A stretch of 64,000 nt of DNA from Butyriboletus loyo. Lineage: Eukaryota; Basidiomycota; Agaricomycetes; Boletales; Boletaceae. Below are positions 44,421 through 57,298 of this stretch, piece after piece. The translations under genes were made by a program, and so were the position numbers. Numbering within the stretch: the first letter of the stretch is position 1; each line of letters opens with the position of its first letter. The notes beneath the pieces were generated by a model, which saw only the letters and a list, made by a program, of their open reading frames with translations, had not been told where the DNA came from and did not search any database. The stretch is taken from the NCBI GenBank assembly GCA_038093515.1, contig JBBPSI010000041.1, forward strand, positions 98,391-162,390. Direction: 5' to 3'.

Positions 44421-46598
44421 ATGTCCGCCCAAGTCCACGTCCACGCCAATTCAGATTCGTTCAACGTGCCAGAGAAAGGAGGGAACGATGAACACTGCGA
44501 ACCGAACAGCGAGTATACGTATACGCCTCTGCGATTCCTGCGTCGCGTCACGGCCCTCTTGGCCCACTATGGTGTAGAAACGCACGGGTGCGTGCAGTCC
44601 GTGTGTGCTTGACTTCCTGGAATGTCTCATTGACGGTGGACATCGATGACAGCATCGCACCCATCCCGGTGGCAGAGCGAGTCGACACACGGTGGTACCA
44701 AATGTTCTTCGTCTGGTTTTCGGCCAACATGAACGTCCTCGCGTACGTGATCTACCAGACAAGAACGTGTGTCGGGGTAAAAATGTGATGTGGTCCTTTG
44801 TAGCCTCGGGACGGGGAGCGCAGGACCTGCGTTCTTTTCGTTGGGCGTTCGCGATGCGATCGTGATCATCGTCGTGACCGATCTCGTGTAAGAACCACGT
44901 CGCCTTGTTTGCCTCGGTATGATGACTCATACCAAGGTCGTCGTTAGGTTTTGTTTGTTCCCGGCGTTCTTGTGAGCAGATCTACCCTCGATTTTGCCCA
45001 CGGATCTGAACATGCATGTAGCGCCGTGTTTGGGCCAAAGCTGGGAACGCGTGCGATGGTACAGTCGCGCTTCTCGTGGGGGTAAGTGATCATGAATGGA
45101 TCTGGTATGCGTGCCCAACGAGGCGTTTCAAGATACTATGGATCCATCATACCGAGCGTTCTAAACGTCTTCTCGATGCAAGGATTCCTAGTTCTGAATT
45201 GCATCATCGGTGGGCAAACGTTGGCGAGTGTGAGCTCGCATCTGGATGATACACTGGGTATTGTGATCATCAGTGTGATCTCCCTCGCTGTCCGTAGGAT
45301 TCTGTCGCATTCACTTTGTCCAGTGCGCTGAGCGCTTTGCAGGTGACTTTCTTTGGTTATCGGTTCCTTCATTGGTGAGAACTTCAACGTTGCGTCGCGA
45401 AGTTGGTTAAAGCTTGTCCACAGGTATGAGAGTATTGCGTGGCTACCGAATGTCATCGCTTTCATTGCCATGCTAGCCCTCGGGTATCCACAGCTGCATG
45501 CAAACCAGTACGTGGCAGTCCCCGCTCCTACCGCACGTTCGGTCCTGTCCTTTGCGTCTACTATCGCTTCGAGTATCATCAGCTGGTGTCCAATGACCCC
45601 CGACTACGGTGTTTACCACAGTCCTGCTGCATCATCGTGAGTTGCATCTTACTTTTGCCTGTGCAAGCATGGAGATTGACATCAGTGTATAGAACACGGA
45701 TTTTCCTCTACACGTACCTCGGTTTTGTGATCCCAAGTGCAAGTTTCTGCGACATGCAGGTGTCCGCGTAACTCATATTGATGGCAGATAACCGGCCACG
45801 CGCTCGGAGCAGCCTTTGCAGCAGCAGCTCCTAATGTCCCCGTGTGGAACGCTGGTTTTCAAAACAGCACGTCTGTCGGAGGCCTGTTGTACGGCGTCTT
45901 GACCCCGCTAGGCGGTTTTGGCAAGTTCCTCACAGTGCTCGTCGCACTGAGTGTACCAAGCGCGTGTGCACCAACCATGTATACGTTTAGCACAAGCCTG
46001 ATGTCTGTCGCCCATTGGCTCTCCCTCGTACCACGTTGGGTGTATATCCTCATTTCTGAAGGCATGTGAGTCGTGTCTTTCTTTGTATAAGGCGATCCGG
46101 TCCACAATTTGAACTGTGTGTTTCAGTTTAATCCCCGTCGCGATCGTCGGTGCCAAAAAGTTTTACATGACGTTCGTCGACATACTCAGTGAGCAGCCCA
46201 TCCCTCGCTCGTGGAACCCATCTCACACCAAGCCCTTGCCAGGCGTGATCGGATATTGGAGCACGGCCTTTGCGGGCATCGTGATCACCGAGCATGTGCT
46301 CTTCCGCGGTGCGTCGTTTACCGAGACTGCCTACCCGATCGCGACGTGGGACGTGCCGGAATTGCTTCCACGAAGCGTTCCTGCGGTGTTGGCGTTTGTA
46401 TGTGCGTTTGGTGCGCTAGTGCCGTTCATGTCACAAGCGTGGTATATGGGACCGGTGGCGAGGGACGGATCGGGTGATTGCGGTGTCTATGTTGGGTTTG
46501 TAGTTGCGGCGCTGTGTTATGCGGTGCTGCGGGGGTTGGAGAGGTGGTGGGATGGGCGACGGAGGGTGCGGGAGGTGGGGCAAGGGCTGAAGGCGTAG
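44421..46598 (+). CDS. NCS1-family purine/cytosine permease (Fcy2-like)
   Basis: Plasma-membrane nucleobase transporter, probably proton-coupled. It starts MSAQVHVHANSDSFNVPEKG. The family signature RWYQMFFVWFSANMNVLA is at about 44690-44743, followed by hydrophobic segments across many short exons: YGSIIPSVLNVFSMQGFLVLN, YESIAWLPNVIAFIAMLALG, ARSVLSFASTIASSIISWCPM and FGKFLTVLVALSVPSACAPTM. IGYWSTAFAGIVITEHVLFR and a last pair of helices end in RRRVREVGQGLKA. About ten introns. Substrate class follows from the family; cytosine, purine or another ring cannot be told apart here. Confidence 0.88.
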
Positions 46599-46848
46599 TT
46601 GAGTCCGATTCCAAACGGATGGCGCTTCACCCTCGATTCAATCATTCATTCACTCCAGAGTCACTAGACTGACGGGAACAAAAGATCCCAATATGATAAA
46701 TAAATTTTCACCTGATAACGATGGCGAAAAGAAAGGAGCAGCAATGTCAAGTCATGGACTCTGCCAGTTAGGAGCGGTACAGTGGATATAGATATTCGAT
46801 AATCCCCGCACCGCTCTCTCGCTGCTCCCGCCATCATGAAATGGTCCG

Positions 46849-48520
46849 ATGACCCCGTCAAGATACGCCCTTCCGAGACATTCGACCTTTGGTACCCTCT
46901 TTTCGAGGACCTTGCCCCCCTACCGCGGACGGTATCCCGTAGGCGTCCGGGATGTCGGATTGCCTGTCCCACCACAGATATTCGGCACCTTCAAGCATAG
47001 ATTCATGCCCAGCGGCCAAGTCGGCATCACACTCGATACCATCATCTTCACGCTCTTTTATCCGACCGAGCTGACTACAGTGCGCCAACCCCGAGTTACT
47101 TGGCTTCCGAGGTAAACTCCTTATCATCGCGTCTCGTCAATGTCGTTTACTGAAGGAGGATAGGGACAGGTTGGTTCAGACGGTGAACTTTTTTTTGAAG
47201 ATGGCAGATTGGTCCTCGAACCGGATTTACAAGATCATCATCTGTACGTTGCTTCTGCGCCGGGTTCATCACGCACTCATCCGCGCGGGGGTTCATACAG
47301 ATTTCATCGTGGCTGTCATCACATGGGGAACGACGTTCCCTGGCCTCAAGAATGCACCGTTGAAAGCACCGCCCCAGTCGACGAAATGGCGAGTCGTCTT
47401 GTTTAGTCACGGTGCAGGTTGTTCGCGGTTAATGAACGTGAGTGGTGCTTTTCGACTTGTGGTTGGTGCAGAGACGGATGACTGATGTTGAACAGTCGGC
47501 GATCTGCGGGCAGTTGGCATCGCGCGGGTATATCGTCGCAGCGATCGAACACCGCGACGGTACGGGTCCGAGTGTGCGGATGACGAACGAACGTGGGGAG
47601 ACGAAAGACCTTTGTTGGTTGAATTGGGCCGACCTCGAGTGAGTGTTAACAGAGATGTGGGTGTCATGTCTGACCCAATTATAGGTGGTTAGATCTGGAA
47701 GAACAGCCTATGGACGACATGACACTTCGACGTGTTCAGCTGGGCGTTCGCCTAGCTGAAGTCGAGGGCGTGCTTCAGGCGCTACGTCGACTGACGCGAG
47801 GGCAAGGGCTTGTTTCGACCGGACGGATGCCATCTCTGCCATGCGAGTGGGAGGGCTGGGATGAGATAGATGTGACGAAGCCTATTATTGCGGGTCACTC
47901 GCTTGGGGGAAGTTTAGCCGTAAGGTGTCTGAACTACTCTTTCCATTCTTGCGTACGACCCCTGCATGTCAAATGGCGGCCGCTGCGGATAGTCGCTTTG
48001 ACTTGAGCCATGTGATCGTGTTTGATCCCGCCACACTGCGTACGTTTCTTCTCACTCTTCTGTATCCTATCCTTATCCTCCCAAACAGGGTTGGACCCAT
48101 GGGACAAGACGATCTCAATACCCCTTCTTGCGATCAACTCCGAAGAATACGCAAGCAGGGCTGAGTTTACGAAACTGCTCGCGATGGCGTCACGTGCGGA
48201 AACGCAGGAGATATATGTCATACGTGGGTACAGACATGCTGGTCAAGTGCTATGAATGACGAGGTACAGCGGGAGCGATGCATGCGTCGTTTAGTGACGT
48301 CTTTTTGATCTTACCGGATCACGTCAATAAATGGATTGGTCTGGCAGCCGACCCTTGGCACATCGTCCACCGAACGGTCGACACCACGAGTCGATTTTTG
48401 GAGGACAAGGAAACGCGCGCGCATCATATAGTCAAGTGTGTGAATGGACTGTTTCTCAAGGACAGTGATATCAGGGTCGGTAATTTCGTGAGGTGCCATG
48501 TCGATGATATGTTTGGGTGA
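46849..48520 (+). CDS. Platelet-activating factor acetylhydrolase family esterase
   Basis: Serine esterase (alpha/beta hydrolase) that cleaves short or oxidised sn-2 acyl groups from phospholipids. The N-terminus MTPSRYALPRHSTFGTL leads to LPPYRGRYPVGVRDVGLPVP, typical of the family. Then come RVVLFSHGAGCSRLMN, RGYIVAAIEHRDGTGPSVR, the nucleophile motif GHSLGGSLA (about 47898), an acidic residue in VIVFDPATL and His in GAMHASFSDV (about 48278). It ends RVGNFVRCHVDDMFG. Of four inferred introns, the ones after the Ser motif (about 47924-47984) and before the His motif (about 48221-48270) follow from frame. The intracellular or secreted form is undecided; no signal peptide is evident. Confidence 0.87.
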
Positions 48521-48696
48521 TCGTGATGATCATGATGCGAAAAGTATTCTATTCTTGTGCACACGGCAATGTCAGATTGGAGTTAGTGTAAATGTACTGT
48601 GCTGGTAGAGTACAACTGCTTATGACTAGTAATGTACAGGATACGTAAATAGAGGTGGGATGGCACGACCAGAAATGATTCCGGCTACATAGGAGA

Positions 48697-49165
48697 TCAT
48701 CCTTGTTGTCTTGGCTGGATTGGACGCTTGCCGGTTCGGTTGAACATGGCAGCAGCGTCCAAGATGCGCTTCAGATGCGCCATGAGATTCTTTGCGAGAA
48801 AGACGGTCCCATTGTCCGGTTCGTAGCGGACGGCATGATTGTCGAGGGGCTCAAGCACCCTGAGCTCGAGGGGATGAACGCGCGCCGAGTGGGAATAGCG
48901 AAAGATGGACACAAATTCGTGTCGAAAGACGAGTATGTCGAGCAAGGGTGTACCCGACGCATCCACGGCTGTCTGTCCGACCACTGCCAAAAGCTTCGTT
49001 CAGAAGGTATTCACAAGACGACGCGGGGTCGGTCAAGGACTCACGTTGGACGAGACAAACATCCCTTTGTATCCTGGCAAACGCAAACGTGGGGTCCTGG
49101 CCGGCGTCGAATTGTTTGGACAGGACGGGAGGAGTGGGAGCGAAGGAGACGGTGGGAGTGGACAT
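48697..49165 (-). CDS. Small protein of unknown function, two exons
   Basis: The minus-strand exon MSTPTVSFAPTPPVLSKQFD...CLVQ joins through an intron (GTGAGT donor, TTTTGGCAG acceptor) to LVGQTAVDASGTPLLDILVFRHEFVSIFRYS, giving about 135 residues and ending TGKRPIQPRQQG. Codon use and the frame-keeping intron suggest a real gene. I do not recognise the family. A plus-strand frame on the same DNA (48703-49188) is Arg-rich and lacks splice support. It is convergent with the PAF-acetylhydrolase gene. Confidence 0.5.
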
Positions 49166-49940
49166 GCGGAATCAGCACTGCACAGTGAGGCGTTCGGTAC
49201 GATGAGGGGCCTCCTTTAATGCTGTATGTTTATGTACGGAAGGCTGCAATGCTTCCGAGACATGTCAAATATTTGGAGGAAACGATCTGCGTGGCATTTC
49301 ACAGGGGAGGCTTTGTGACACCAGATAGGGTCACACAAAGTGTGCCAAGACTCGAAAGTCGTCCGCATCAGGGCTGTGTGCACTGCAAGCCACGGCGTAC
49401 GCTCGTCAGCTCACCAGCTAGAGATATTCCAAAACGTTTCAGTTTTCGAGTTCTGATCTGAGCCACAGCAAGCAGCAGGCTCAAAGGTCAGAGATGCACC
49501 GTTGGGGACTGAGAGACTTTTAATGCTACTGTCTTTGGAATTTCAAACTCAAACTCAGGCTACCACCATATCATGCGGACCCTGACCGATTTGGCATTTT
49601 TGGTTGACCTACTTCGACAAGTCGACACACGGGCAGAATCATTAACCTCGGAACGATCGGCCGATCAGTCTCAACCCAGGTCGATTCAACAGGACGAGGA
49701 AGGAGTGCACGTGTCAGTGACGTGGTACCGGTTGTTCCGAAAGTGTTCAATTCAAGCGTCAGCGAGCGAGACGCTGCGCCGGAATGGTCCCTCGCACACG
49801 ACAAGTACGATCAATGGCCAACCATGTCCATCAGCGAGCGAAACTTGTCAGCTACCAGCCGAGAACCGGTTCTGACCAGTTCTCGCTCAATTTCATTTCT
49901 CTGAAAAGTCATGCCCTGGATTTACAGACGACCCAACGAT
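49166..49940. other. Intergenic region
   Basis: No gene supported. Frames at 49573-49875 on both strands lack motifs. The 3' end of the convergent MFS gene lies at the right edge. Confidence 0.5.
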
Positions 49941-52023
49941 CTACAGACTATATATAAACCACGCACTGCGATCTCCAAGGCCATCCGGCTCTTCTTCCTT
50001 CTTCATCTTCTCCCTCCTCTTCGCTTTCAACCGATTTTCTTGCCGAACGTACACCAAGTTGATCATCAAAAAGACTACCGTACCGACGGACATGACAATG
50101 AACGTGATCGTCGCTGATGTATAGTTGGGGGCGGGAGACAGAAATCCAAGGAGCCAGGTGGAAAGTATTCCGCCCGTTTGACCTGTGATAAAGGCCATGG
50201 CCACAGAGGTTGCACGTCTGACGTGTGGAGCGCTGTTGTTCGCCATCCACGTGATCAATGCTGGTGTCGTGCAATAAGCCCCGGAGATGGAAAAGAAGAG
50301 GGATCCGTAGCGGATGTGGCTCGATGTACTCGTTGAAGCACGAGTATCGGTCAGGTATGCATCCTTTTCTGGTCAGATGGCTTCGACGTACCGTAAAACA
50401 TGGAGAAACCGATCACCTGCAAAAGAGAAAAAAATATCGCAGTGTATCCACGACATTGGTAACGGTCCGATACGATGGACGAGATCAATGTCACTTTTTT
50501 TTGGTGAGATGGATGAACATCAAAATTCATTGTTCAAACACGCACGGACAAAGGCAACCATGAATGGAGGCACGCTCATGAGCTGCGCGTAGTTACCTGC
50601 GTATCCGAGACCAGCAACGATCGTTGGCTCAAAGCTATCGCCACGGATGTCAGCATTAAGAAGAGATGTCGATGAACAGAGCTCACTAAGCCAGTCCAAG
50701 TACTATCGCACCTGATAGGATCATTATCAATCAAGGTAAACTATCGCGAGACCGTATTGATGCTTTACCATTGAAGAAGAAGGCGACAGCAAGAAACCAC
50801 ACGTGCGGGGACTTGGCCGATCTCACGACCTCTGTCCAGCTAAACCCGTCCTTGTTGCTGTCCTCCGACACAGAATCAGTTTGTTTCAGGGTCGACATGA
50901 CGTACGCCCGTTCCTTCTCTGTCAAGAAGCGGGCCTTTTCGGGAGAGCGAGGGAGGAGGAAAAATGAGATCACGCCAAAGACAAAGGTAAATATGCCTTC
51001 CTGTCAACCGATGAGTGTCATCTGATGGAGCAGTCGGTACCACAACATACCAGAATGAATATCCAGGCCCACCCGGGCTTACCACCCTTTCCATTGATCA
51101 GGTCGATGGCAGCAGCCAGTAATCCGGAGAAAGCGCCCGATAACGATGTTGACACGAAGAAAACCGCAACCCTAGGAAGTAGAAGTATGTCAGATGATGT
51201 CCCACGATGCTGGCCCGAGGCATACCGCGTTTGCAACCTCTTCCGAGGGTAGAAGAAAGATAGATAGAGAACGATTCCAGGCAACATTCCACCTGGCGTA
51301 ATGATGAGTAGAGAGAATGGTGCTTTGGAATATCCACACCTTCAAACAACCCCAGGAACAATCGACATGCCAGCAATCCATAATAGTTGTTTACCAGCCC
51401 TTTAATGAATTCCTATGAGCCAACATCCAATATCGAGATGAGAGTGATAGCTGTTCACCCTGTGTGGCGGAAACCACACCCCACATTGTAACCATGGCAG
51501 GAAGCATAAGATCAGGTCCTACATACTGTGGTTTGGAATGTTATAACTAGCTGCGTTATCAACGGTGTTGTGATTCACCTTCAAGAGTAAGGTGGTTGGA
51601 AGCTCGACGACAACATACGGACTGGTGCATGATGAACATTGGCAATGTCCGAGGACCACGAATATTCGTGCACGTACAGATAAGTTATGATCAGAGCCAG
51701 GGTGTACTACAAATCGATAAGCCAACAGTAGAATCACCCAAAACACCCGACATACCTGATAATTCGATATCGCCAGTGATGTCTGCAAGCCAGCTACGTG
51801 CGCATTCGCAATATTGGTCCGGTCCTACATATCATCTGCGCTTGGCATATCAAACATGAATCTCGCGAGCCCAGAGACATACCAGGAGAGAGAGAAAAAA
51901 GAAGCCAGTGCAAAATGGGAGGACCCGTCTGTCGAACTTGTGCCAGACAGTGCCCTCTAGCGCAGCAAGATCGGTTTGCGACAATTCTTCCTTTGTAGGC
52001 TTGGGCTCGTCGAGGTCCTTCAT
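49941..52023 (-). CDS. MFS permease, allantoate/nicotinate (Dal5-like ACS) family
   Basis: Twelve-helix anion/organic acid transporter of the plasma membrane. It starts MKDLDEPKPTKEELSQTDLA (ATG 52021-52023) and goes on to HKFDRRVLPFCTGFFFLSLL, the usual first segment of this family. Later pieces: ACRLFLGLFEGVDIP (the conserved LGxxEG-like loop), GMLPGIVLYLSFFYPRKRLQTRY, VFFVSTSLSGAFSGLLAAAI, the central loop FLTEKERAYVMSTLKQTDSV, and the final pair RATSVAMAFITGQTGGILST and ATITFIVMSVGTVVFLMINLVY, with a charged tail. About ten introns, several uncertain in 51200-51800. The substrate is not resolvable. The upstream flank has been invaded by a retroelement. Confidence 0.82.
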
Positions 52024-52430
52024 ATCATGTGAAACGGAAGAATAGTGCAATGCCTCGACCTTGTCGATTGTTCGTTAGCTGGTCGGAAGAGCAAAGTGCG
52101 GGGCATAGACGTCGCTGGACCATGCCAGTTTTGTTCAAGTGGCTCTCAGTATTATATCGTTACGTTATAGATATCTGAACCAGATGCCCCCGCATTTGCA
52201 AAACGACTGAAATGATCGGTTAACTTTTATGAATTACGGACTGCTTACGCTCGTGAGATCCTCACTGCTGATTGGTGGCGAGGTTGAAGACTGTTTGTCA
52301 TCTCTGTTTTACTACATCTACAAAACTAGCCGAGTCAAAAACGAGCAAAGAGCTCGCTTAAAGTTCCATCATCGATAAATCCACCAATCAGAGCTCTCAA
52401 ATGGGCCTTATGAGAGTTGTCAAGCGATAA
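52024..52430. other. Upstream flank of the MFS gene
   Basis: Ordinary host-like sequence with several CpG sites. It holds the presumed promoter of the MFS gene; no clear TATA element was found. It ends at a sharp change in composition at 52431. Confidence 0.45.
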
Positions 52431-53356
52431 TGTTACTGTCTGCTTTTGCAGATGTAGGGCCATCTAAAAACCTACCCAAGCCAAAGGCTACCTTTTGAAC
52501 CTCCATTTTGATATAGTGTGATGCTAATGCATATGCAACAACTCCTTTTGGTATCACATAATGTAGTCAAATTGTCATGTAGCACACAGCCACCCCAGGT
52601 TGACAATATCACCTGACACATGCCACCCTGGGACAGGCCCATGTGTGAATTAGAAATACTTTGACAGGTGGGCCCATTGTAGAGAACACATATCCTCTAG
52701 GTTGTAGTCACTCCTCTTTCAGCCAATTCAGCAACCACATGCATCACAAACCATCACTCTGCAACTTTCCTTGCTTCCTGATATCTTATTCACTGTGTTC
52801 CATCCTATCCCAATATTTCCATGGTCAGCAAGGTTCCATGTCAAGGTTCTGTGTGTCTGGAAAGTATTCACAGGTAGGTTCCTTTTCATTGGATCTTGTA
52901 CTTATCATTTCCGTTCAACTTCTATGGCAACTGCTATGATTATATACATTCTGTCAACAATTTTCTTGACGTTTGTACTTAGTTTTTACTTATCCTTAGT
53001 GTTTCAAGTCTTGGGAAATGCCCAGACTATAAAAAGGTTATAACTATGACCTAAAATACCACTTTTTGACTCCCTGCCTCTCTGTGTGATCGTCTAGTCA
53101 CCCACCACCATAGTTCCTTGATCTTCAAGCCATAGCCAACGGATTCTGTCCATCTTCTCACAATTCCGAGTCCTCTCCAGTCCGTTCCGTAGTGGAGGAA
53201 GTCCGGAATATTGGGTTTTCTGTAAAGACATTAGTGGAAAAAACCTTCCCTGGTGTTCCTCTCTTCATTGCCTCTCTACTTCTCTTTGGGGTCGATCATA
53301 TCACACCCTTTTCTTTATTTCTTGCTTTTTGATTGGATTGAGTGCTTCCTGTAGCA
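52431..53356 (+). repeat. Possible 5' LTR or leader of element 1
   Basis: Starts TGTTACTG and ends CTGTAGCA, resembling the TGTTAC...GTAACA ends of the other LTRs nearby, and includes a TATA-like CTATAAAAAGG at about 53027-53037. No second copy is present in the window, so the borders are a guess from end sequence and composition. Confidence 0.3.
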
Positions 53357-54082
53357 GGGTTCTTCACTCTCAGTCCTGTCAAGCATCCTTCAACTGGAGC
53401 CCACCGCGAGGGGAGTAGAAGCATTGATGAGAAGGATCCTTCGGTCCAACCCACAGTGTGTCAAGCTAGAAAACCTGCTTGCGCATTTCCAGAATCTCAA
53501 TATCTCCGAGGATTCCTGATTCCTGACACCTGTCATTGTTACCAATTCCAACGTGATCTGGTCTGCTGACAACTCATTTGAAATTCCTGTTGATCTAGCA
53601 ACGGATACATTGGGCAGACGTTGCCTGACAGACTTGACACAGATTGACAGCTGTCAAGACTCGGTTCCTGGAAACCAGATAACTGCGACAGCAGTCCATC
53701 ACACCTTGACACTGGTGCTGGATCTCTCGGGTTTCGAATTGACTGGTGTTCCTGGTGCCTTTGCCCACTCATCTCCTCATCAAAATCCATATATCGTCCA
53801 TCTTCCAGAAACACCGGAATCAAGAGGATCTTCATTAACACCTCTGACTTCGTCATCTCCACCTTCACAACCTAACACTCCAGATTCCTTCTCCTTGTTG
53901 TTCCTCTTCCAGCCAATGCAACATATATCCCTTGATCTCTCGGATTCTGTGCAGGAACTTCGCGGAATCGCTAATATTGCATCTGTGGATCATTCCACTA
54001 TTGAATCTTCACCAAACCCTTTGCCATCGCCATCGCCAGCTCCACAACGAGCCATGCCTCACACCTTCCAGATGCCTCTTAG

Positions 54083-54509
54083 TGTTACGAGACAACAATT
54101 GTTATCAAGTGGCACATGAGATTCCACAACTGTTGCAGTTATACATAATAACTGGCGATGGTAATGAGGATAGCTCAAGCCTTAATCTCTCAACTGTTGC
54201 CAGCAATAAGACAAGTGGTTAAAGCTAGGGAATCCTAGCCCAAACCACTAGCCTTTATAATTACAAGGGAACGCACAGACCAACATGCATGAGACTAACT
54301 ACTATACATGTATATATGAAAAACCATGAGAGATTAAATAGAAGTTATGGTATCAAAAAGAAGAGAAGTATAAATACTCATGATGTATAGAGGACAGTCC
54401 TGATGGCTTGTCGCCTATAGTCACATGTATAATCCCACAATATCACTGAGTTGACTTTGAAAGAGAAATATGATAGCCAAACCAAAGTCTGTTATAAGAG
54501 AACTTTACA
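54083..54509 (-). repeat. Solo LTR, family II, copy a
   Basis: 427 bp, TGTTACGAG at one end and TTTACA at the other, flanked by a perfect 5-bp duplication CTTAG (54078-54082 and 54510-54514). It aligns along its length with the LTR at 60744-61189, including GTGGTTAAAGCTAGGGAATC and ATCAAAAAGAAGAGAAG. Sense is minus, judged from the related element 3. It sits inside the gag frame of element 1; removing it with one duplication copy restores that frame (PLRGTQNVPKFDG). Confidence 0.88.
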
Positions 54510-56185
54510 CTTAGAGGTACCCAGAATGTGCCCAAGTTCGACGGAAAGACCCCCGCGCAGCTTCTGCGGTACTTAGAGGACATTGAGTTCCTAGGAGTCT
54601 CTGCTGACCTTACCGAATTACAACAAATACGAGCGGCAATCCGCTATGCGGATCTTGATGAGGCCAAGGTTTGGGAAACCTTGCCTTCAGCTTCAGGAGA
54701 CGATTGGGAGTTATTTACTTCAGCAGTCAAAGATCTGTACCCTGGATGCGAAGGGGATGACTGGTATTGCCATGCTGACCTTCAATATCTAGTTCAGGAT
54801 TCCAAGGCTCGCGTGATGCGCAGCCAGGAGGATCTTGGAGAGTACTGACGGAAGTTCATAAAGATCGCATCCCTCCTGATTGCCACTAAGAAGCTTTCAG
54901 AGGTAGAGTGCGATTCTCTTTTCCTTTCCGGATTTCCGCAGGATGTGGAGGAAAGGATCTGACATCGGCTATCTATAGTCCGGTCGGACCTCCACCCTGA
55001 CGATCCATATCCGATCACTGATACCATTGGTGCAGCTAAGTTTCTATTGACAGGATCAGCACTTTGATCTTCCGCTATTCCGTCTACAACCACCACAGTA
55101 CCTGCTACCACCAATCGCAGTTCTCCGACACACCAAAGTCAAAACCAAATACCAACCAGTATATGACACCAACCTCCGACCCCTCAAGCCCCTAAACCGG
55201 AATATGCTCTGATGGCACAGCAAAAGTCCTGTGCCTTCTGCACGATTATTGGGCATTTCACACAGAATTGCCCCAGTGTAGAGGAGTATATCCAGGCAGG
55301 GCGTATCATTTGCGGAGCAGATGGATGCTTGTATATGGCAGATAATTCGCACATTCCGCGCATACCCGGAACCTGATGCATAAAGGATTGCGTCGAGAGA
55401 CTAGAGGCAGAATGTGCTTCTGGCTCGAGCACAGCACCAGTGGCGAGTTCCTCCAGGATCTGAGACGTGCCTCCGCATATGACATCCGGAATTGTCTCCT
55501 TGACATATCCGGATACAGATGTAGTTCTGGATTTTGAGCCAGTAGCCTTCAAGCAGAAATCCATCTTTTATTCTGGCAGCGATGAAGTAGCTGCTCCTCC
55601 TAGTGTCACTGACCCCGAATTTCAACCTTTTCTAGTTCAAGCTTGGGCAAGCTTTCAGGCAGAGAGGACCTCAAAAGAGGGGAATCATGCCAAGTGGGTT
55701 CGCTTCGATGGAGTAGCAGTTCTGCCAAGGCAACCCCTGAGGCAGGAAACCCGCGCTGCTTCCGTGTCTGAGGAGATAGAGTCCCCAGGTATCCGCCAAT
55801 CATGCAGACCTGAAACACTGCCACCCTCCTTCTGTGTTGCCGAGAAATCCCACGATACTTCCGGACGAGGGAGTGATAATGTTCCAGCCATAGTGTCGAC
55901 TGGTAGGGACATGCCTCCAAAGCTATCCACCACTTCAACCTCCGGTTTCACCCCATCCTATCCACCAAACAACCAATTCTGGTATTCCTTCCCTCTCGAG
56001 GACAAGACTGCTCCCAAGCAGGTTCTCAAAAGGGTACTCAAGTCATCAATCCCAGTTCCAGTCAAGGAACTCTTCGCTGTCACTCCGGAATTCCGTAAAC
56101 AGTTCCACGATCTCACCACCACAAAGCGCGTATCTGCCCCTGCACTATCCCCTTCCGCAAATACTGTCCAGGTGAACGAACTATC

Positions 56186-56612
56186 TGTTACGCTGGGCGC
56201 TAACAACTAGAACAGCGAGGAGGCACTCTGGAGTGGCCTCGAGACTCGAGAGACGATTCTGGGTGAGTCTCAGACTATGTCTTAGTGCGCACACTAAGAG
56301 TCTGGAAGTGATACTAATTGCTAGCAGTAGGCTGCGTAGAACTAGATACTGTACAAGGCGTAAAGACAGAGGCTTTATACTACTGAGGTCTGCGCACAGA
56401 CCATGCTCCCTAATCGGGTCGCGAGAGCGAAAGTACAAATGAGGAAGAGATACTCTAGAACGTTCTGGAGTATGAAAGAAAGTGCGTCCGTGCGCGGGAA
56501 GTGATGACTAAGTAAGAACGGTTGTTACCGTTCAACAGGAACTAGCAAAAGGCTAGGTGAATGTAGTAGTCCCAATGGTAGTGGAGAGAAAAAGTAGACC
56601 ACTACCGTAACA
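56186..56612 (-). repeat. Solo LTR, family I, copy 1
   Basis: 427 bp, TGTTACGCTGGG to CTACCGTAACA as read on plus, with TSD CTATC (56181-56185 and 56613-56617). Sense is minus: the TATAAAG-type box reads on that strand. It interrupts element 1 between VQVNEL and GRDPGMVEWEYG. It carries a heat-shock-like array at 56453-56470 and several perfect palindromes. Confidence 0.9.
56453..56470 (-). promoter_or_regulatory. Heat-shock-element-like array in LTR I copy 1
   Basis: CTC-ta-GAA-cg-TTC-tg-GAG: alternating units at 5-bp spacing, the arrangement bound by HSF trimers (nGAAn inverted repeats). The outer units are imperfect. Candidate only. Confidence 0.5.
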
Positions 56613-56870
56613 CTATCTGGTCGAGATCCTGGAATGGTAGAGTGGGAGTATGGGGACCACATCCTCCGAAGCGAAAATGGTATCATAGTGGCCCACCACA
56701 CTCTTCCATTGCGATACCTTGAGGCTAAGGTTGTAGGATTGGAAAGAGTTCTTACTTGCATCTTGGATTCCAGATCTGAGATCATCGCCATGCCTAAACA
56801 GATATGAGAGACACTAGGACTCCCAGTTCGCACCGACCATCTAATGTTGATGTCCTCCGCCAACACCAAC

Positions 56871-57298
56871 TGTTACGCTGGGCGCTAACAATCAGAACAG
56901 CGAGGAGGCACTCTGGAGTGGCCTCGAGACTCGGGAGACGATTCTGGGCGAAGTCTCAGACTATGTCTTAGTGCGCACACTAAGAGTCTGGCAGTGAACT
57001 AATTGCTAGCAGATTGCTGCGTAGAACTAGATACTGTACATGGTGTAAAGACCGGGTCTTTATACTACTGGGGGTCTGCGCACAGACCATGTTCCTAATC
57101 GAGACGCGAGAAGGAAACTACAAATGTGGAAGGAATATTCCAGAAGATTCCGGAGTATGAAAGAAAGCGCGTCCGTGCGCGAGAAGTGATGACCTAAGCT
57201 AAAGCGGTTCGTACCGCTCAAAGGGCACTAGCGAAAGGCTAGGCGAGTGAAGTAGTCCGAGTGGTAGTGGGTGGAAAAAGTATACCACTACCGTAACA
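56871..57298 (-). repeat. Solo LTR, family I, copy 2
   Basis: 428 bp with the same ends as copy 1 and TSD CCAAC (56866-56870 and 57299-57303). It splits the retropepsin-like segment of element 1 between MLMSSANTN and MDSTLGVLENLLL. Minus sense. Its spacer bases have diverged from the other copies, while the heat-shock-like triplets at 57138-57155 are kept. Confidence 0.9.
57138..57155 (-). promoter_or_regulatory. Heat-shock-element-like array in LTR I copy 2
   Basis: TTC-ca-GAA-ga-TTC-cg-GAG contains a perfect TTCnnGAAnnTTC. The spacers differ from those of copies 1, 3 and 5, while the triplets are kept. Confidence 0.55.
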
